Source: Emmonsiellopsis sp. PD_33 (Eukaryota; Ascomycota; Eurotiomycetes; Onygenales; Ajellomycetaceae). From it: 64,000 bases of DNA. A program made the position numbers and the translations under genes. The notes beneath the pieces were generated by a model. The model was not told where the DNA came from and made no database searches. It saw only the letters and a program-made list of their open reading frames with translations. Shown in pieces: positions 1 to 11,346 of this stretch (position 1 is the first letter of the stretch; each line of letters begins with the position of its first letter). Location of the stretch: NCBI GenBank assembly GCA_032988165.1, contig JANTQF010000076.1:62001-126000 (forward strand), read 5' to 3'.

Positions 1-1
1 C

Positions 2-880
2 CGCGAAGCCTACGACGAGCGCGTTGCGGCCGTTAGGGACAGGCCAAGCCTATCTCAGTACTTTGACAAGTGGATAGCAAATCGTCGATGCGACCTTGAC
101 TATTTTCTATGCTACCGTCAAGGCATCATCAATCTATTGGCTAGACACAAGATTGCTCGGGATTACTTCAACAAGGAGATGGAGGCCATGTATAGAGACC
201 ACATGAATGAGCTTGAGCAACTAGCTGTCCTAACTACACGCCGAACCTACCTGGAGAACAAGCTTTACAGAGTTTGGCAAACGAATAGGGACAATCATGT
301 TGGAAGCAAAGATTGGACTGCTATCTCGTCTGTAGATGGGATTTTCAAAGTTCTAATGGACAGAAACACCCCGCGTGGTATGCCAGCGGCAGTACCACCC
401 AACCAAGCAGGGTATGTCTTTAGGGCAGAAAACATAGGAGGGTCAGACGGCAACAGTTTCCAACAAATGCGGAGTCCTCTAGTCCCGAGGGACCTCGGAT
501 GCAAGAGCCTGGATTTTCTTCTCGGCCAAACCGGCGCTGACATATGGGATGGTGAAAATGGTCTGTATAAATGCGCAGTTCCCTTGTCGAATAGTCATCA
601 ACAAATCTCTTCTACTAGGTCTTCTAGCCCCCTCCTGGCTTGCCAGTGCCTTGGCTTTAGGAGCCATGACGATTGTACCCGACACCGACGTAGATCAGCA
701 TGGAAATATGCAATGTACACTCCATTTGGTGGACGAGAGATACAGATCTCATGGCGGTGGGTGGTGGGATGTAAGTACCTCCCCACTCTGAACATAGCCA
801 TAGCTGAACTACTATTTTCTAACGATTCCTTTAGGACCGTACCCTGCGTGTGGTTGCAAATACACCACGTCAATCCCTGA
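2..880 (+). CDS. Unidentified protein, 5' end beyond the window
   Basis: The frame starting at base 2 is open from the left edge to base 880. The first 130 or so codons look like real coding sequence: charged and amphipathic (REAYDERVAAVRD, then ARDYFNKEMEAMYRDHMNELEQL), suggesting helices. I do not recognise the family. The true 3' end is not defined. Beyond about base 540 the frame overlaps the better supported spliced reading frame at 549-1161, so the gene probably ends or splices before that. A GTATGT at about 410 could be a donor. It could also be the upstream part of the same gene as 549-1161. Coding confidence is modest and no function is proposed. Confidence 0.3.
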   Translation, partial: REAYDERVAAVRDRPSLSQYFDKWIANRRCDLDYFLCYRQGIINLLARHKIARDYFNKEMEAMYRDHMNELEQLAVLTTRRTYLENKLYRVWQTNRDNHVGSKDWTAISSVDGIFKVLMDRNTPRGMPAAVPPNQAGYVFRAENIGGSDGNSFQQMRSPLVPRDLGCKSLDFLLGQTGADIWDGENGLYKCAVPLSNSHQQISSTRSSSPLLACQCLGFRSHDDCTRHRRRSAWKYAMYTPFGGREIQISWRWVVGCKYLPTLNIAIAELLFSNDSFRTVPCVWLQIHHVNP

Positions 881-1161
881 GATTCTGGTACCTGCACTAT
901 ATCATCACATACCTCCACGCAAAGTTCAAAGGGAACACGACCTGGACCAACAAGGTCGAGGGAGGACTGGTCAGATGGCATCCTGTAGGTGGATTTGTCG
1001 ATGAGGACGTGTTGTGTTCCATCAGCAGGAGCATCATGGGTGGCATGATGCCGGACGATCTCTTCAGGCACAACACGTTCAATGGGAGTGTAAGCGACGC
1101 TGAACTTCATGGGATTCTTTTGGCGCGACGGCTCCGGGATAGCTTCTTGAGGATGCCGTAG
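549..1161 (+). CDS. Putative small secreted protein, two exons
   Basis: Exons 549-770 and 835-1161 give about 182 residues. The intron (771-834) has a GTAAGT donor, a CTAAC branch site and a TTTAG acceptor, and joining in phase 0 keeps the frame open to TAG at 1159-1161. The N-terminus has a basic/polar stretch followed by a hydrophobic core (LLLGLLAPSWLASALALG), resembling a signal peptide, so secretion is inferred. ATG 549 and ATG 558 are both possible starts. The mature part is rich in W, H and R, has few cysteines, and matches no family I know. It may be an independent gene or the 3' part of the frame entering from the left edge. Confidence 0.4.
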
Positions 1162-2313
1162 GGCGTCAGAGAGATTTTAACGGCAGATTTGGATTGGCAT
1201 CCACCGCGCGTATGAAAAAAATCCGTGGCCTTTAAGATGATTAGGGGAGGGTTATTTTATGTGCGGATACGAATCTGCGCTTGCTAAGATCTAGAATGAG
1301 AGTATCCTGTCTTGAGGTATGTATTTCTGTCATTTTGTTTCAACTTCTTGTCATTTTCACGTCCGCTTTAGCTTTGCTCCACACTCCATTGAAGAAAAGA
1401 AAAAGAAAAAGAAAAAGAAAAGAAAAAGAAAAGAAAAAGAGACAGAGATAGAGGGCTGAGCAGGGCAGCGCCGTTTTGAACATACATATGAAAAGTTTGA
1501 ATAGCTCCTGGTTCAATGAGTTTGTATTATCTTAGGCTTGATCTAGGCCATGATGTTTTTGGTATTCGGGGTTCCAGTTTGCACATCCAATTTGCCCCGT
1601 TGTCGTTAGTGTATATAAAAGTAATTCTTAACATCAGTGAGTGACCCAAGTAAAAAGAATATTTAATAACATCTCAATCGAATACAAATTCTTAACCTTT
1701 CGTATCGCGAGGAGTTCCCGAAATACCAAGAAATTCGTCGTCTTCCGCGAGCAACGTCACTAGCGAAGAGGGTATAGGACGATTGACTTGAATGACGGAC
1801 TGCGAATGGTGTGTAATAATCATGCTAGTTTCCGGAAAAGTGATCGACAAGGCGAGGAAATCGCTGCCCCAAAGAAGGAATCAATAATGGAGAATCAAAT
1901 ACCATAATTTTTCTCGATACCCTGTTTCCCGCTAAGCTAAAAATACATGGTAAAAAATGGCATCTTTTCCCTCTTCATTTTCGTTTCGTTTCCGTTATTT
2001 CTCTCTCAAATAGTGCGAGGCCTGCTCGTATACTGTACAAAAGGGGTAAATCAAGATAATGGGCGGTATATAGGAACGGGATTTGAAAATGAGATGCCGA
2101 AAACACCTTGCGGTTCAAACGGGGCAAGATATGGACTTATATCGAAATGTTCGTGTGGAAACGCCATGATACGCCGGGCTGGACGGGATATAGAAAACAT
2201 GAAAGAAGCGAAGTGTAAACACAGTACTAACCGTTTGTTTGCCTGATTTCCTGTTAGTATGCATATGCCATACCTTAGGAGGGGAAAACTAGGCCAGTAT
2301 TGCGTTGCAAGAC
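1162..2313. other. Intergenic, convergent 3' ends
   Basis: This lies between the small secreted-protein gene (+) and the Erv2-like gene (-). It contains a purine tract of GAAAA/GAAAAA units at 1391-1450. I see no other gene or repeat; short open frames lack family features. Confidence 0.6.
1391..1450 (+). repeat. Purine-rich low-complexity tract
   Basis: About 60 bases of irregular GAAAA/GAAAAA units with no C or T for most of its length. Simple-sequence DNA downstream of the first gene. Confidence 0.8.
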
Positions 2314-3232
2314 TCACGGTTCCGCGTTGATTTCCACAGGAGGAGATGTATCCAGGTTCGATATGTTTCCATCTTGGGGAACTTTTCTCTTTGAACTTTC
2401 GTCCATTTCTTCCTTGCCCGAAGGAACCCCTTGGGCTTGTTTCCCGGCCGCCCCTTGGCCTCCCGCGCCCTCCCCCTCTTCATCGTGTGCACATCCGCAG
2501 TGATAGAAATCTCCGATCTTGCTACAGTCGAAGATATCCTTATGTAGCATTTTGTTTACTTCGTTATGTACGTGGCACGCCCAAGCAGCAGCTGCAGACC
2601 GTGAGGACACCTGGGGAGGGAATTTCGCAAGATGGGACTGGAAATGGGAGGCACATTCGCCACTGTAATCGGCAAGACGTTCGTTAGCGCATGCAGGATA
2701 GAAATGATAATGAGAGCAAGAATAGAAACGTACCAGGGATATAATCTCGAAAATAGGTATATATATGATCGTAACGTTTCTTGCTGCTCGTGTGATGGTT
2801 CATCTGGAAACCGAGCCATCATGGTATGAAACAGTTTCCAGGATGCTCGGCCGAGTTCTGCCCTGTCAATCCCATTACATTAGCCTGCAGTCCACATAAC
2901 GGTATTCTAGATTCTGTCGTCGGCTGTGTCTCGTCCACCGCATAACTTCTCTGGGGTATAGCGGCGAGATCCGTGACTGCAACCACACAAGCCGTAGAAG
3001 AAAGCCGGAAGCTAGCTTACTTCGCAGTCTCATTGCCCAGCTTTGGCATCACTACCCCCCCGTGTAACATTTTATCCGTTATTTCGACATTTGGAATCGA
3101 CTTGTCGACGTGTCCTGGCGCGCGGGCAGCCGGACTTGGGGGAGAGTTTTGCCGAAGGAATGTGAGAGTCAATAGGAAAAACACTGCAAGGCCGACGAAA
3201 AGGAATAGCCGAGATGTCGGTCGGTGTGCCAT
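2314..3232 (-). CDS. ERV2: Erv2-type FAD-linked sulfhydryl oxidase
   Basis: Exons on the minus strand: 3021-3232, 2734-2862, 2314-2662 (229 aa). Introns use GTAAGC..ACAG and GTACGT..ACAG. The enzyme should oxidise thiols to disulfides with FAD and pass electrons to oxygen in the ER lumen. A single N-terminal hydrophobic segment (residues about 9-26) fits a signal anchor as in yeast Erv2. The ERV/ALR domain runs from about residue 72 to 170: ELGRASWKL, redox pair CGEC at 114-117, FAD-site ACHVHNEVN at 142-150, and the structural Cys in IFDC (160). A CGC at 169-171 matches in position and form the C-terminal shuttle cysteines of yeast Erv2. The acidic, G/Q-rich tail is probably disordered. Family assignment is firm. 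Confidence 0.92.
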
Positions 3233-5074
3233 GCCGAAGGGGCTTGATTTCAGGGTCGAGCGAGTAGATGGGGGGAGGAAGAGGAGCGCAGCTGATGGGT
3301 TAGTTTGGCGGCATGGGTGGGTGCAGCTCGCACGAAGGATCCAGATAAAGAGAACGTGGGTTGGTCCTTCAAAAGAGCGGCTAAGAAGTAGAAATGCGTA
3401 TATTCGTTGCGCCTGGAGACATCTTCACCGTGTTCTCTTCGCCGCTGCCGGTCGACGTTGGAATTCCCTGTTTCAGTTAGCGTGGCAGGTTTTATGCTTA
3501 CGTAATCATCATCCGCCATGCCAAGAAATCCGATCTCTCATAACCGTTTCCACCACACTTCCACAGGAGTTGGATATGTACCTGTAGCCAGTTGGGTTCT
3601 TGTTGTTATGGACTAAGTATGATCCTTGTTAAGAATAATTCTCTACTCTAGCGTGTTGATCTTGTCGTCCAGAGTGATCCCACTTTGCTTACTAGTACTA
3701 CTGGTACTTCTAATTTTGATCTATAGAATCAAGAAAGAAGTGTTCGGGATAGAGTAGCCAATAGCTGAATTTAGTGAAATGGTGCGACAAAGTAAATAAA
3801 ACACGCAGCCATGTCTGGAGTATTCCGCTTCAAACAAATAGCGAAACTGGGGACTCTTCCTTTGCTGCTTTCTAAGCGAAGTTCGCTGCCTTGTGGCGGG
3901 CTATGCTCTGGAGTTTGAAGGGGTTTACTCCAGGGCTTTAATTAGGTAAATGAGGAGTATTACAACTGGTCTCCTAGACTTCGAGGACTACTTTTATCAA
4001 ATCTATTATTATGTATCATCGACAAGTGCTGTCTGTTGGTGGGGTACTCGACAATAATGGGGGAATTACTAGTACTCTATATCTCCACCATAGTGATACA
4101 GGGTATTCAAGATCTAAATTTTGGGATACTGCGCAGACATTAACTCCTCCGGGCTGGACAATACGATCTGATAACTTGTTGAAATTCATGTCCCCGAACC
4201 CAAGTGACGTCACAACTCTGGGCTGCTGGAATTAAGGTTTAAGGTTTCTTGGCACCCGCCCGTCCCATGGTTTGCCCTAGTCAAGTTGAGCTTCATTCAA
4301 CCTTCCCGACTCCCCCGAACTCAACTTGTCGACTGCGCGCATGGCGGAGAGCCCGGACACGCATCCCTTCGCAACCGTTACGACTGCTTTTTTCGGCTTT
4401 TCGTGGCCTGTTTTATTTTGCCGCTCTATCCGTCTTTCACCTTGTCTTGTCAGACCCCCGCCTCGATCAACTGAGAACTAGTCCTGTGCCCCCATTCACC
4501 GGAGATGCACTTTATGGTACTTGAAAGTAATTTAGATCTTGGTTGGTAGGAAATACTCTGTGCCTGGTACTCAGACATGGAAATGCTCTTCGCTCCCTAT
4601 CTGATTAGATACAAGCCGGTCCGGACCGGGCTGGAAGTCAGTTGTTGGGTTATCTGCTAGGTAATCAGATATGATCCGAGTTTATTCTATCTAATAAGAT
4701 TTAACCTCTGCTTGAACCCCCTCCCGCAACATGAAGGATGGGAGCCTACGCTTCTTTTCTAGGGGCATATGGCCATCCGGCCACATCCTGATTGAAACCT
4801 TCCAAACTTCGGGAAAGTAGATATGGTCTTAACTTTTTGGACTCTAGCCAGCGGGCTGCCCTTGAATTATCTCACGTCTTCCCGTGAGAGCCTTCCCTCT
4901 TCTTCTCTTCTTTTTTTCCTCACGCCCATCTCTGCTTGTTACTCCGCCCGCACAGGTCGAAAAATCCCAAAAAATCCACCGGTATTCATGCTTTGAGCCA
5001 GCTACTCGCGAAGCACGCATATTGGTATTGATATTCTCTAACCCATTACTACTTCGTCGGTTTACTCCGCAATC
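3233..5074. other. Divergent intergenic region, ERV2 / siderophore transporter
   Basis: 1.84 kb between two start codons transcribed away from each other. It holds GATA-type sites near 4600-4672 (separate entry) and a CT-rich tract at about 4891-4925 just before the transporter start. No gene is seen; short frames here have no recognisable features. Confidence 0.6.
4599..4672. promoter_or_regulatory. Cluster of SreA-like GATA sites
   Basis: Three near-matches to ATCWGATAA, the known recognition sequence of the iron-responsive GATA repressor SreA in aspergilli: ATCTGATTA at 4599-4607, AGCAGATAA (minus strand) at 4650-4658, and ATCAGATAT at 4664-4672. Each differs from the consensus at one position. 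They lie 400-480 bp upstream of a siderophore transporter, where iron repression would be expected. The link to SreA is inferred from sequence and context. Confidence 0.4.
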
Positions 5075-7239
5075 ATGCGTTTTCCGACCTTCCATCGCAA
5101 GTCACCTGGGGACGGCGATGCTTCCCACAATGACCTTGACAGTCAGAAGGAAAATAAATCCTCACTTAACTCCGACCCCAACACCCTGGATAGTAGCAGC
5201 GATAGCGATTCCGAGAAAGTGCAATTTGGTGTGCAACAGGCACAGGCCGTCGCAGCCGCATGGTCTAAGAAAGCCCTCGTATTTGCCTATCTTGGGTAGG
5301 TCTACCCGGCTCCTTAGTCATATTCAACAGTGGTCTCGTTTATGGAGTTTCTAATCTGGAAATAACAGTATATTCATGGTCTTCTTTACCTGCTCCCTGC
5401 AGCAGCAAGTCACCGGAGCCCTTACTCCATACGTTACCAGTGCATTCGCAAAGCATTCTCTCATTGCCACTACCTCTATTATGTCCAGCATTATTGGTGC
5501 GGTTTCCAAGTTACCGGTTGCAAAAATCATCGACATCTGGGGGCGCGCGGAGGGATATATGCTCATGGTTATGTTCTGTGTCATAGGTAAAAGGACTCCC
5601 CAAGTATTTTTCCCGCCATTGATAGAATACTGACCTTGTTAAGGTTTGGTCATGATGGCATCATGCACCGGGGTGGAGACCTACGCCGCTGCACAGGTAA
5701 GTAGTCTAGTCAGACGGTTCCGATGCCAGGTGCGCAATGTCTTAACCAATGACAGGTATTCTACTGGATTGGATATAATGGTATTTCCTACGTTCTAGAC
5801 GTGTTCCTGGCCGATACTTCTAGTCTCCGGAACCGAGGATGGATCTTCGCTTTTTCGACCAGCCCCTATATTGCGACGGCCTTTGCTGGACCTGCTGCCG
5901 CTCAACAGTTTTACCGGCATTATGGCTGGAGATGGGCATTTGGTACTTTTTCGATTGTCGCGCCTGTGGTTTCAATCCCTCTCGTCTATATATTTTACCG
6001 TAGTCGGCGAAAGGCGCAGGAGCTGGGTTACCTCAAAAAGCAGCCTAGTGGAAGAACTTTTTGGGAGTCGGTGAAGTACTATACGGTCCAGTTTGATGGT
6101 AGGTTCTTTCATCCTCTCGTCTCCTGAAATGGTATTAACCCCATGGATTTATTAGTGCTCGGCATGATTCTTTGCATCGCAGGATTCTCTCTCATTCTTC
6201 TTCCGCTGAACATCATCTCATTCGCCCCAGCCATGAGGACATCCCCTCTCGTCATCACAATGTTCGTGATAGGCTTTTCCTCAATGATAGGATTCTGGAC
6301 CTGGGAGCGCTGGGGTGCTCCGGTCCGCTTTGCGCCGTTCCACCTTCTCACCGACCCGATGGTTCTGGGTGGCTGCGGCCTTAGTGCTATCCTATTTTGC
6401 AGCTTCTAGTAAGTCCACTCACTCATATTATCCATATATTTCCCAAAAGAAATATCGTGTGAGATTCCGTGTGTGCTAATCATCGCCGTGTCTTTGTAGC
6501 TGCTGGGATTTATTTTTCGTCTCCTATTTGCAAGTTGTCCAAGGCTTGGACATCCGGACTGCAGGCTACGTTGGTAACATCTTCAGCATCGGTACATGCA
6601 TTTGGGCTCTTATCATAGGAGGGTAAGCGTCCCTCCCTCCTAACTCCTTTTTCAGACTCCGACCTGCTGAAGAACCAAACTAGTTTCATTCGCTACTACG
6701 GCAAATTCAAATACGTAGCCCTCATCGCCCTCCCCTTCCAAATGGTCGGAATCGGCCTAATGGTAAAATTCCGCCAGCCAGGCACGGATCTCTGGCTCGT
6801 CATCATGTGCCAGGTCCTAATCGCCGCATCTGGCGGAACGCTAACAATCTGCGAACAAATGGCCGTCATGGCCGCCGCGAACACCAGTGAGATCGCCATT
6901 GTGCTCGCGCTCCTGGGTCTTTTCAGCAGCATCGGTGGCGCCATTGGCCAGACCATCGCCGGCACTATTTGGATGAATACTTTCCCCAAGCAGCTGGGGA
7001 TTCTCTTGCCTGAGGTTTCGAAGGCCAAAGTGGCGGAGATATTTTCATCGTTGTCTGTACAGCTGTCATACCCGATGGGATCGATGGAGCGGGATGCGAT
7101 TATTCGCGTCTATGGGATTGGGCAGGAGAGGATGCTGTGGGTTGCCTTGGGTCTGCTGTTTCTTGGAATCCCATGTATCCTGGCCTGGAAGAATGTGGAT
7201 CTGAAGAAGGTGAAGAAGAATCAAGGGACTGCTGTTTAG
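5075..7239 (+). CDS. MFS siderophore-iron transporter
   Basis: Exons 5075-5295, 5369-5586, 5644-5696, 5756-6098, 6156-6408, 6500-6622, 6684-7239 join in frame to 588 aa. All six introns have GT..AG ends. The protein has a hydrophilic acidic/serine-rich N-terminus (about 70 aa) and then about 14 membrane segments, the layout and length of fungal siderophore-iron:proton symporters (Sit1/MirB type). Family features include GVQQAQAVAAAWSKKAL before the first segment, the loop WGRAEGYML, YWIGYNGISYVLDVFLAD and GLFSSIGGAIGQTIAGTIW. It should import ferric siderophores at the plasma membrane. The cargo cannot be read from the sequence. No siderophore biosynthesis gene lies nearby. GATA-type sites upstream suggest iron regulation. 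Confidence 0.88.
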
Positions 7240-8048
7240 GAGGAAGGAAGCGGAGAAATATTTGCCTTCAGTTTGGTAAACAATATGTCCTGAGTCCATT
7301 TTATCTGGCAATTGACTGTTAGTGGGGAAGCAGATGGGAACATGAGGTTGAGGAGAGGAAGCTTTTGGAAAGGGAGGGAAATCTAGGTATGTTGTTTTTT
7401 TAGTTTGTGTTGTGCTCCATTCTGCCCTCCATCGGACCAGCTTCGGGGGATACTTAGGACACCTCCAATTGGAAGGTGGATGTTAGTGGGGGGTCTGAGC
7501 TGATGGGTCGGACATAATTTGTTTCATGTAAAGGGCCACCCACGCCCATACCTCTAGTTGTTCATAGTTTGGCCCCCTCACAGCTCCAAACGTACCAAAA
7601 AGTTCTAAAGATTTGCAGCTACGCAGTATTCCATCTAGTTCAAACTATGGTCATAGACGAACGAGGCAGCTAAACTAAATACAATCTATGTATCGATCAG
7701 TCTGGATTTACCCGACTGGATTTTCCATGAGTCCCAGCAGCCAGAGAAGTACGTTATAAACCTACCACCCCTCACACGCCGTTGTTTTGAGAATAAAAAA
7801 AATTTAAAATATAATATTCAGATAGATGTAGGTCAAAACTTCCACCTCGAACAAAGCTGATTTAAAGCTTAAAGAGTAATATGGGCAAGAAGCGAATGAT
7901 CGTCGACATTTAGGATACCGATGGATACTCAAGCGGCGGGAGTACCATGACTTATTGGCCAAGCCCGAAATATTTCTTGAACTAGTCCATGGGGTTAAGA
8001 CCGGCGCCAAACTGCCAGGGAATATTAGAACCACCGGAAGGGGCACCA
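7240..8048. other. Intergenic, convergent 3' ends
   Basis: Between the siderophore transporter (+) and the AA9 gene (-). I see no gene, repeat or site here. Confidence 0.6.
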
Positions 8049-9063
8049 CTAGAAGGAGCAAGCACCCCCTGAACCGGCACCAGCAGAAGGAGCAGGAGCA
8101 GAGGCAACAGGAGCAGAAGCAGCACCACCGGTGGAAGCCCCGCCCGACCAGACCTCTGGTCCGGGGAAGGGGAAGTCCTTGGCGCCTCCATAGATGCTGA
8201 ATGTGGCGTACGGGTCGCTGTCCTTGTAGGCGCCGGGGAACTGCACCACCGGGCCGGGTGTGCCGTTTCCTCCATTCACCACCTTGATCTGCACGCATCC
8301 GGTGTAGTGTTCTGGCTGGTTGACGTGGGAGCGGTGGATGCCTGTTTGCTGTTAGTGAGATTGCGGGCGCTGTTATCAAGGTAGAAGGCCGAACTCACCG
8401 ATATGCTCAGCACGGAAAAGATACTCTCCGTTAGGCGTGTCCTTGGGGATGACTGCGGCGAGTTCGTTCTTCCCCCAGCTGCACCAGGCGTTTGTGGTGA
8501 AGTCGGCGCCTTGGTTGCATACGCCTTCTTGGTAGATCTTGAACCAGTCTCCGGATCCATCATACGACTTGACGTCGTCGTTGGGAGCCCGGGACAAGTA
8601 TGCCAACGAGGGACCTATATACTCCTTGGTTAGTAACTCGACTCTTGATCTATATACGGGGATCGATCGCTGCTGTCCAACTTGCGAGATATATACAAAA
8701 CGAAGCTTGGACAAGCAAACCCTCGAAAACTACTAACTAACCTGGGTGTTGGAAAGCGGCTCCAACAGCCAGATGGACGCGGACTTCATCGCCAGCATTC
8801 ACTTCCAGAACTTCAGTTTTGCCGGCGTTTGAAAACGCGCCCTGGTTGCAGCGGATATCCTCTCCATCCGCATGAGAGTTATCACGGATATCCTGAGGGG
8901 GGTTGGATGAGAATTTGATTGGGTTGTACTTGGTGGCGCGGGTTGACTCTCGGATGTATTGGTTGGGCTGGGACATGGCACCGTTGACAATGTTGGTGTC
9001 GAAGAAGTAATGGGCCGATGCCACCTGGGCGACGGCAGCGAGGGTGAACGCGGAGACCTTCAT
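8049..9063 (-). CDS. AA9 lytic polysaccharide monooxygenase
   Basis: Minus-strand exons 8742-9063, 8399-8614 and 8049-8341 give 276 aa. Introns are GTTAGT..ATAG and GTGAGT..ACAG. A signal peptide (residues 1-17, ending ASA) would leave His18 as the N-terminal histidine of the copper histidine brace (HYFFDTNIVNG). Other AA9 traits are the IRCN region, the core GSGDWFKIYQEG, EYLFRAEHIG, the second-half histidine region (HRSHVNQPEHYTGC), and the C-terminal FPGPEVWSGG. AA9 enzymes cleave cellulose or hemicellulose oxidatively using copper and an electron donor. The tail after about residue 240 is an A/S/P/G-rich linker, but no CBM1 follows. Substrate and regioselectivity cannot be read from the sequence. 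Confidence 0.92.
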
Positions 9064-9960
9064 TTTGACGTCAGGATAATAAAAGAACGAATCTGGCGTG
9101 GGAAAAAAAAGAAAGAAAGAAAGAAAGAATTGGCAAAACTGGATGGAGGCCTGCTTCCGGTTGTCAGATAGGATCTATACGAAAGGAAAGGTACTTCCCA
9201 GAGCGGGGGTTCTGGGTATTTATATGTTTCTACATCCCGAGCGATGGATACACGATTTTGACAGCAATCCCGAGGTATGTGTCTGTCTCCGTTGAGTTGA
9301 TTGACGTTGAGATATCGCATCGGCTGTCGTTCAGACGCTGAAATGCCGTTGGCTTGTAGATTTAGTTAGGCTTGAAACACCAGCGTCTAGCAAATTAATG
9401 CGGGCTAATTCTAGCCTAGAACTTTTACATGTTTCCGGCCTAAAAAATGGAACTTTCTAGCCTAAACCCTACTGCTGGCTTGAACCAACTTCTCTCAACG
9501 GGTTGAAGGTTGAAACAACCTGAAGCAAGCCGAATCCGCCCAATCCCCCCATCGGGCTGATCCCCCTTGCTGACAGGGTTGATCGACCAGCCTCGGCGAC
9601 CCATCGGCCTGACGTCTGGTGGAATAAAATGCTAGGAGAGCTCTATCCCTGGACGTCGGCCTTTGGTCATAGGCGGTTTCGTTTCGAAACAGTGGAGGTT
9701 TAAAGGATAGGACGATCCAGCCTGCTGATGGCGTCAATAATCCGGGCAGATATTGACCAGCATCTACGGAGTTAAAGCCGAGAGAAGGAGTCTGTGAGGC
9801 GCGTTTCAAAACACCTTTTGTTTCGAAGCCGATGAGCAGGCGTCCGATCACGCTCACCACAAAGAAAACGGGCTCTGATACAATGGGCCCGGGCCATTCT
9901 CTTATCTGGCTGGTATTCCGCATCCCCCCGGTAAATGCAATGTGAGAGCCCATTGCAAAG
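9064..9960. other. Divergent intergenic region, AA9 / tyrosinase
   Basis: About 0.9 kb between two start codons. A GAAA microsatellite lies at 9102-9129, just upstream of the AA9 start. A 152-codon minus-strand open frame at 9495-9953 has no recognisable features and is not called. Confidence 0.55.
9102..9129 (+). repeat. GAAA microsatellite
   Basis: A run of A followed by about five GAAA units, 40-65 bp upstream of the AA9 start codon, probably in its 5' leader. Confidence 0.8.
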
Positions 9961-11346
9961 ATGTTTCTGCAAAAGGCACCGCAGCAGGAATATCAATATC
10001 TGCCAACATCCGATGGTTCGTCTAACCCGGACTCGATAGAAGAAGGGTGCCCTCAGACACCTACAAGACAGCCGGGCTCGAAATTCATCAGGGTTGGAGG
10101 ACTTGTCTGCACTATCATATTGTGCGTGGTTGGGGTATTTGCTCTTGGATATACATCGGGTTATCAGCGAGGTACCGGACTTCCAACAGGGATTCAAGCA
10201 GCAGGGAACTGCACGGAGTCGTACTTTAGAAGGGAATGGCGAAGCCTCTCAAAGCAGGAGAAAGGAGACTACTTGGATGCCGTCCAATGCTTCATTGACT
10301 CGCCGTCGGTATTGGGGATGAATGGATCACTGTACAACGATTTCTCCTGGGTACATAACCTCATTGCCAACAATAGTGAGTTTCTCCCGATCCATTTTCT
10401 TCCCTTGCTGGTTCCATACCGAAACCTAACGGCTTCTCTCACCCAGCGCATACCAAAGCTCCGTTTCTGACGTGGCATAGACGCTTCATTTTCGTCTATG
10501 AGAAATATCTCCAAACGACATGTGGCTATAAGGGAGCACTCCCGTAAGCGACAAATTCCTTCGTCAGCGCCAATATCAGATTGCTCTGGCGTCACTAACA
10601 GTCGCGAAACTACCAAATAGGTTCTGGGATTGGAGCCTCGACTGGGAGGATCCCGCCAGTTCACCCATATTCGACAGCCAGCTGGGCTTCGGCGGCGACG
10701 GAGACCCCAAGGCGCCCAAGTACCAGAGCGCCCACTGTGTGACAGACTCGCCGTTCAAGAATCTGAGGCCGCAGTGGTATGGGAGCAAATACGACCCCCA
10801 CTGTCTCACCCGTTTCTTCGATGAGGACTGGTTCGGGCATTATATGAACCCGGCGGCGCTGGAGAAAGTAATGGCGGCGACAACGTACGAAGACTTCTTC
10901 CTTGCCCTCGAGATGGGACCACACGATATCATCCCGACGGGGATTAGGGGAGATTTTACCAGCTTCACGGCGCCCAACGGTAGGCTTTCCCTTCCACTCA
11001 TCTGCCTTCCCTCGCCGCATTTTCAACCCCCCCATTGCCTCCTTTTTTCAACAATTTTGCTTCACACTAAATTGAGAAACGACAAGATCCTCCCGCTAAT
11101 ACGACCATGATAATAGACCCAATCTTTTATTTACATCACTCACAGCTCGACCGGGTGTGGTGGCTCTGGCAGCTACGAGACAAGCCAAACCGTGTAAAAA
11201 GCTATGGCGGCATGGCAGATAGCAGCGGTAGGAATGTCACTCTAAGCGACATCCTACCACTTGGCGGGTTGGAAAAGGACATCGCAGTCGCCGATGTCAT
11301 GGACACAGAGGGAGGCGAAATGTGCTATCGCTATATGTATACATAG
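9961..11346 (+). CDS. Membrane-anchored tyrosinase-family copper oxidase
   Basis: Exons 9961-10375, 10447-10543, 10621-10979, 11117-11346 give 366 aa. A cytoplasmic N-tail of about 44 residues is followed by one membrane segment (about 45-63), so the catalytic domain should be lumenal or extracellular. Copper-A: His132 (WVHN), His140 (THTKAPF), His149 (WHRRF). Copper-B: His272 (GPHDIIP) and His298 (YLHHSQLDR). The canonical copper-B HxxxH reads HDIIP, with Pro276 where the second His is expected. The protein ends about 68 residues after the last copper motif, so there is no long C-terminal cap. Similar short anchored tyrosinases occur in fungal peptide (ustiloxin-type) clusters, but no DUF3328/UstY-like partner is visible here. 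Substrate unknown. Confidence 0.85.

Noticed and set aside
330..450. Resemblance of VPPNQAGYVFRAENIG to the AA9 stretch EYLFRAEHIG
   Set aside because: Isolated short similarity with no other AA9 motif around it; taken as chance.
1947..2246. 99-codon plus-strand frame with a hydrophobic start
   Set aside because: AT-rich 3' intergenic DNA; no conserved motif or splice structure, and it overlaps the likely ERV2 3'UTR.
9495..9953. 152-codon minus-strand frame between AA9 and tyrosinase
   Set aside because: Lies in a divergent promoter region; composition looks random and no domain is recognisable.
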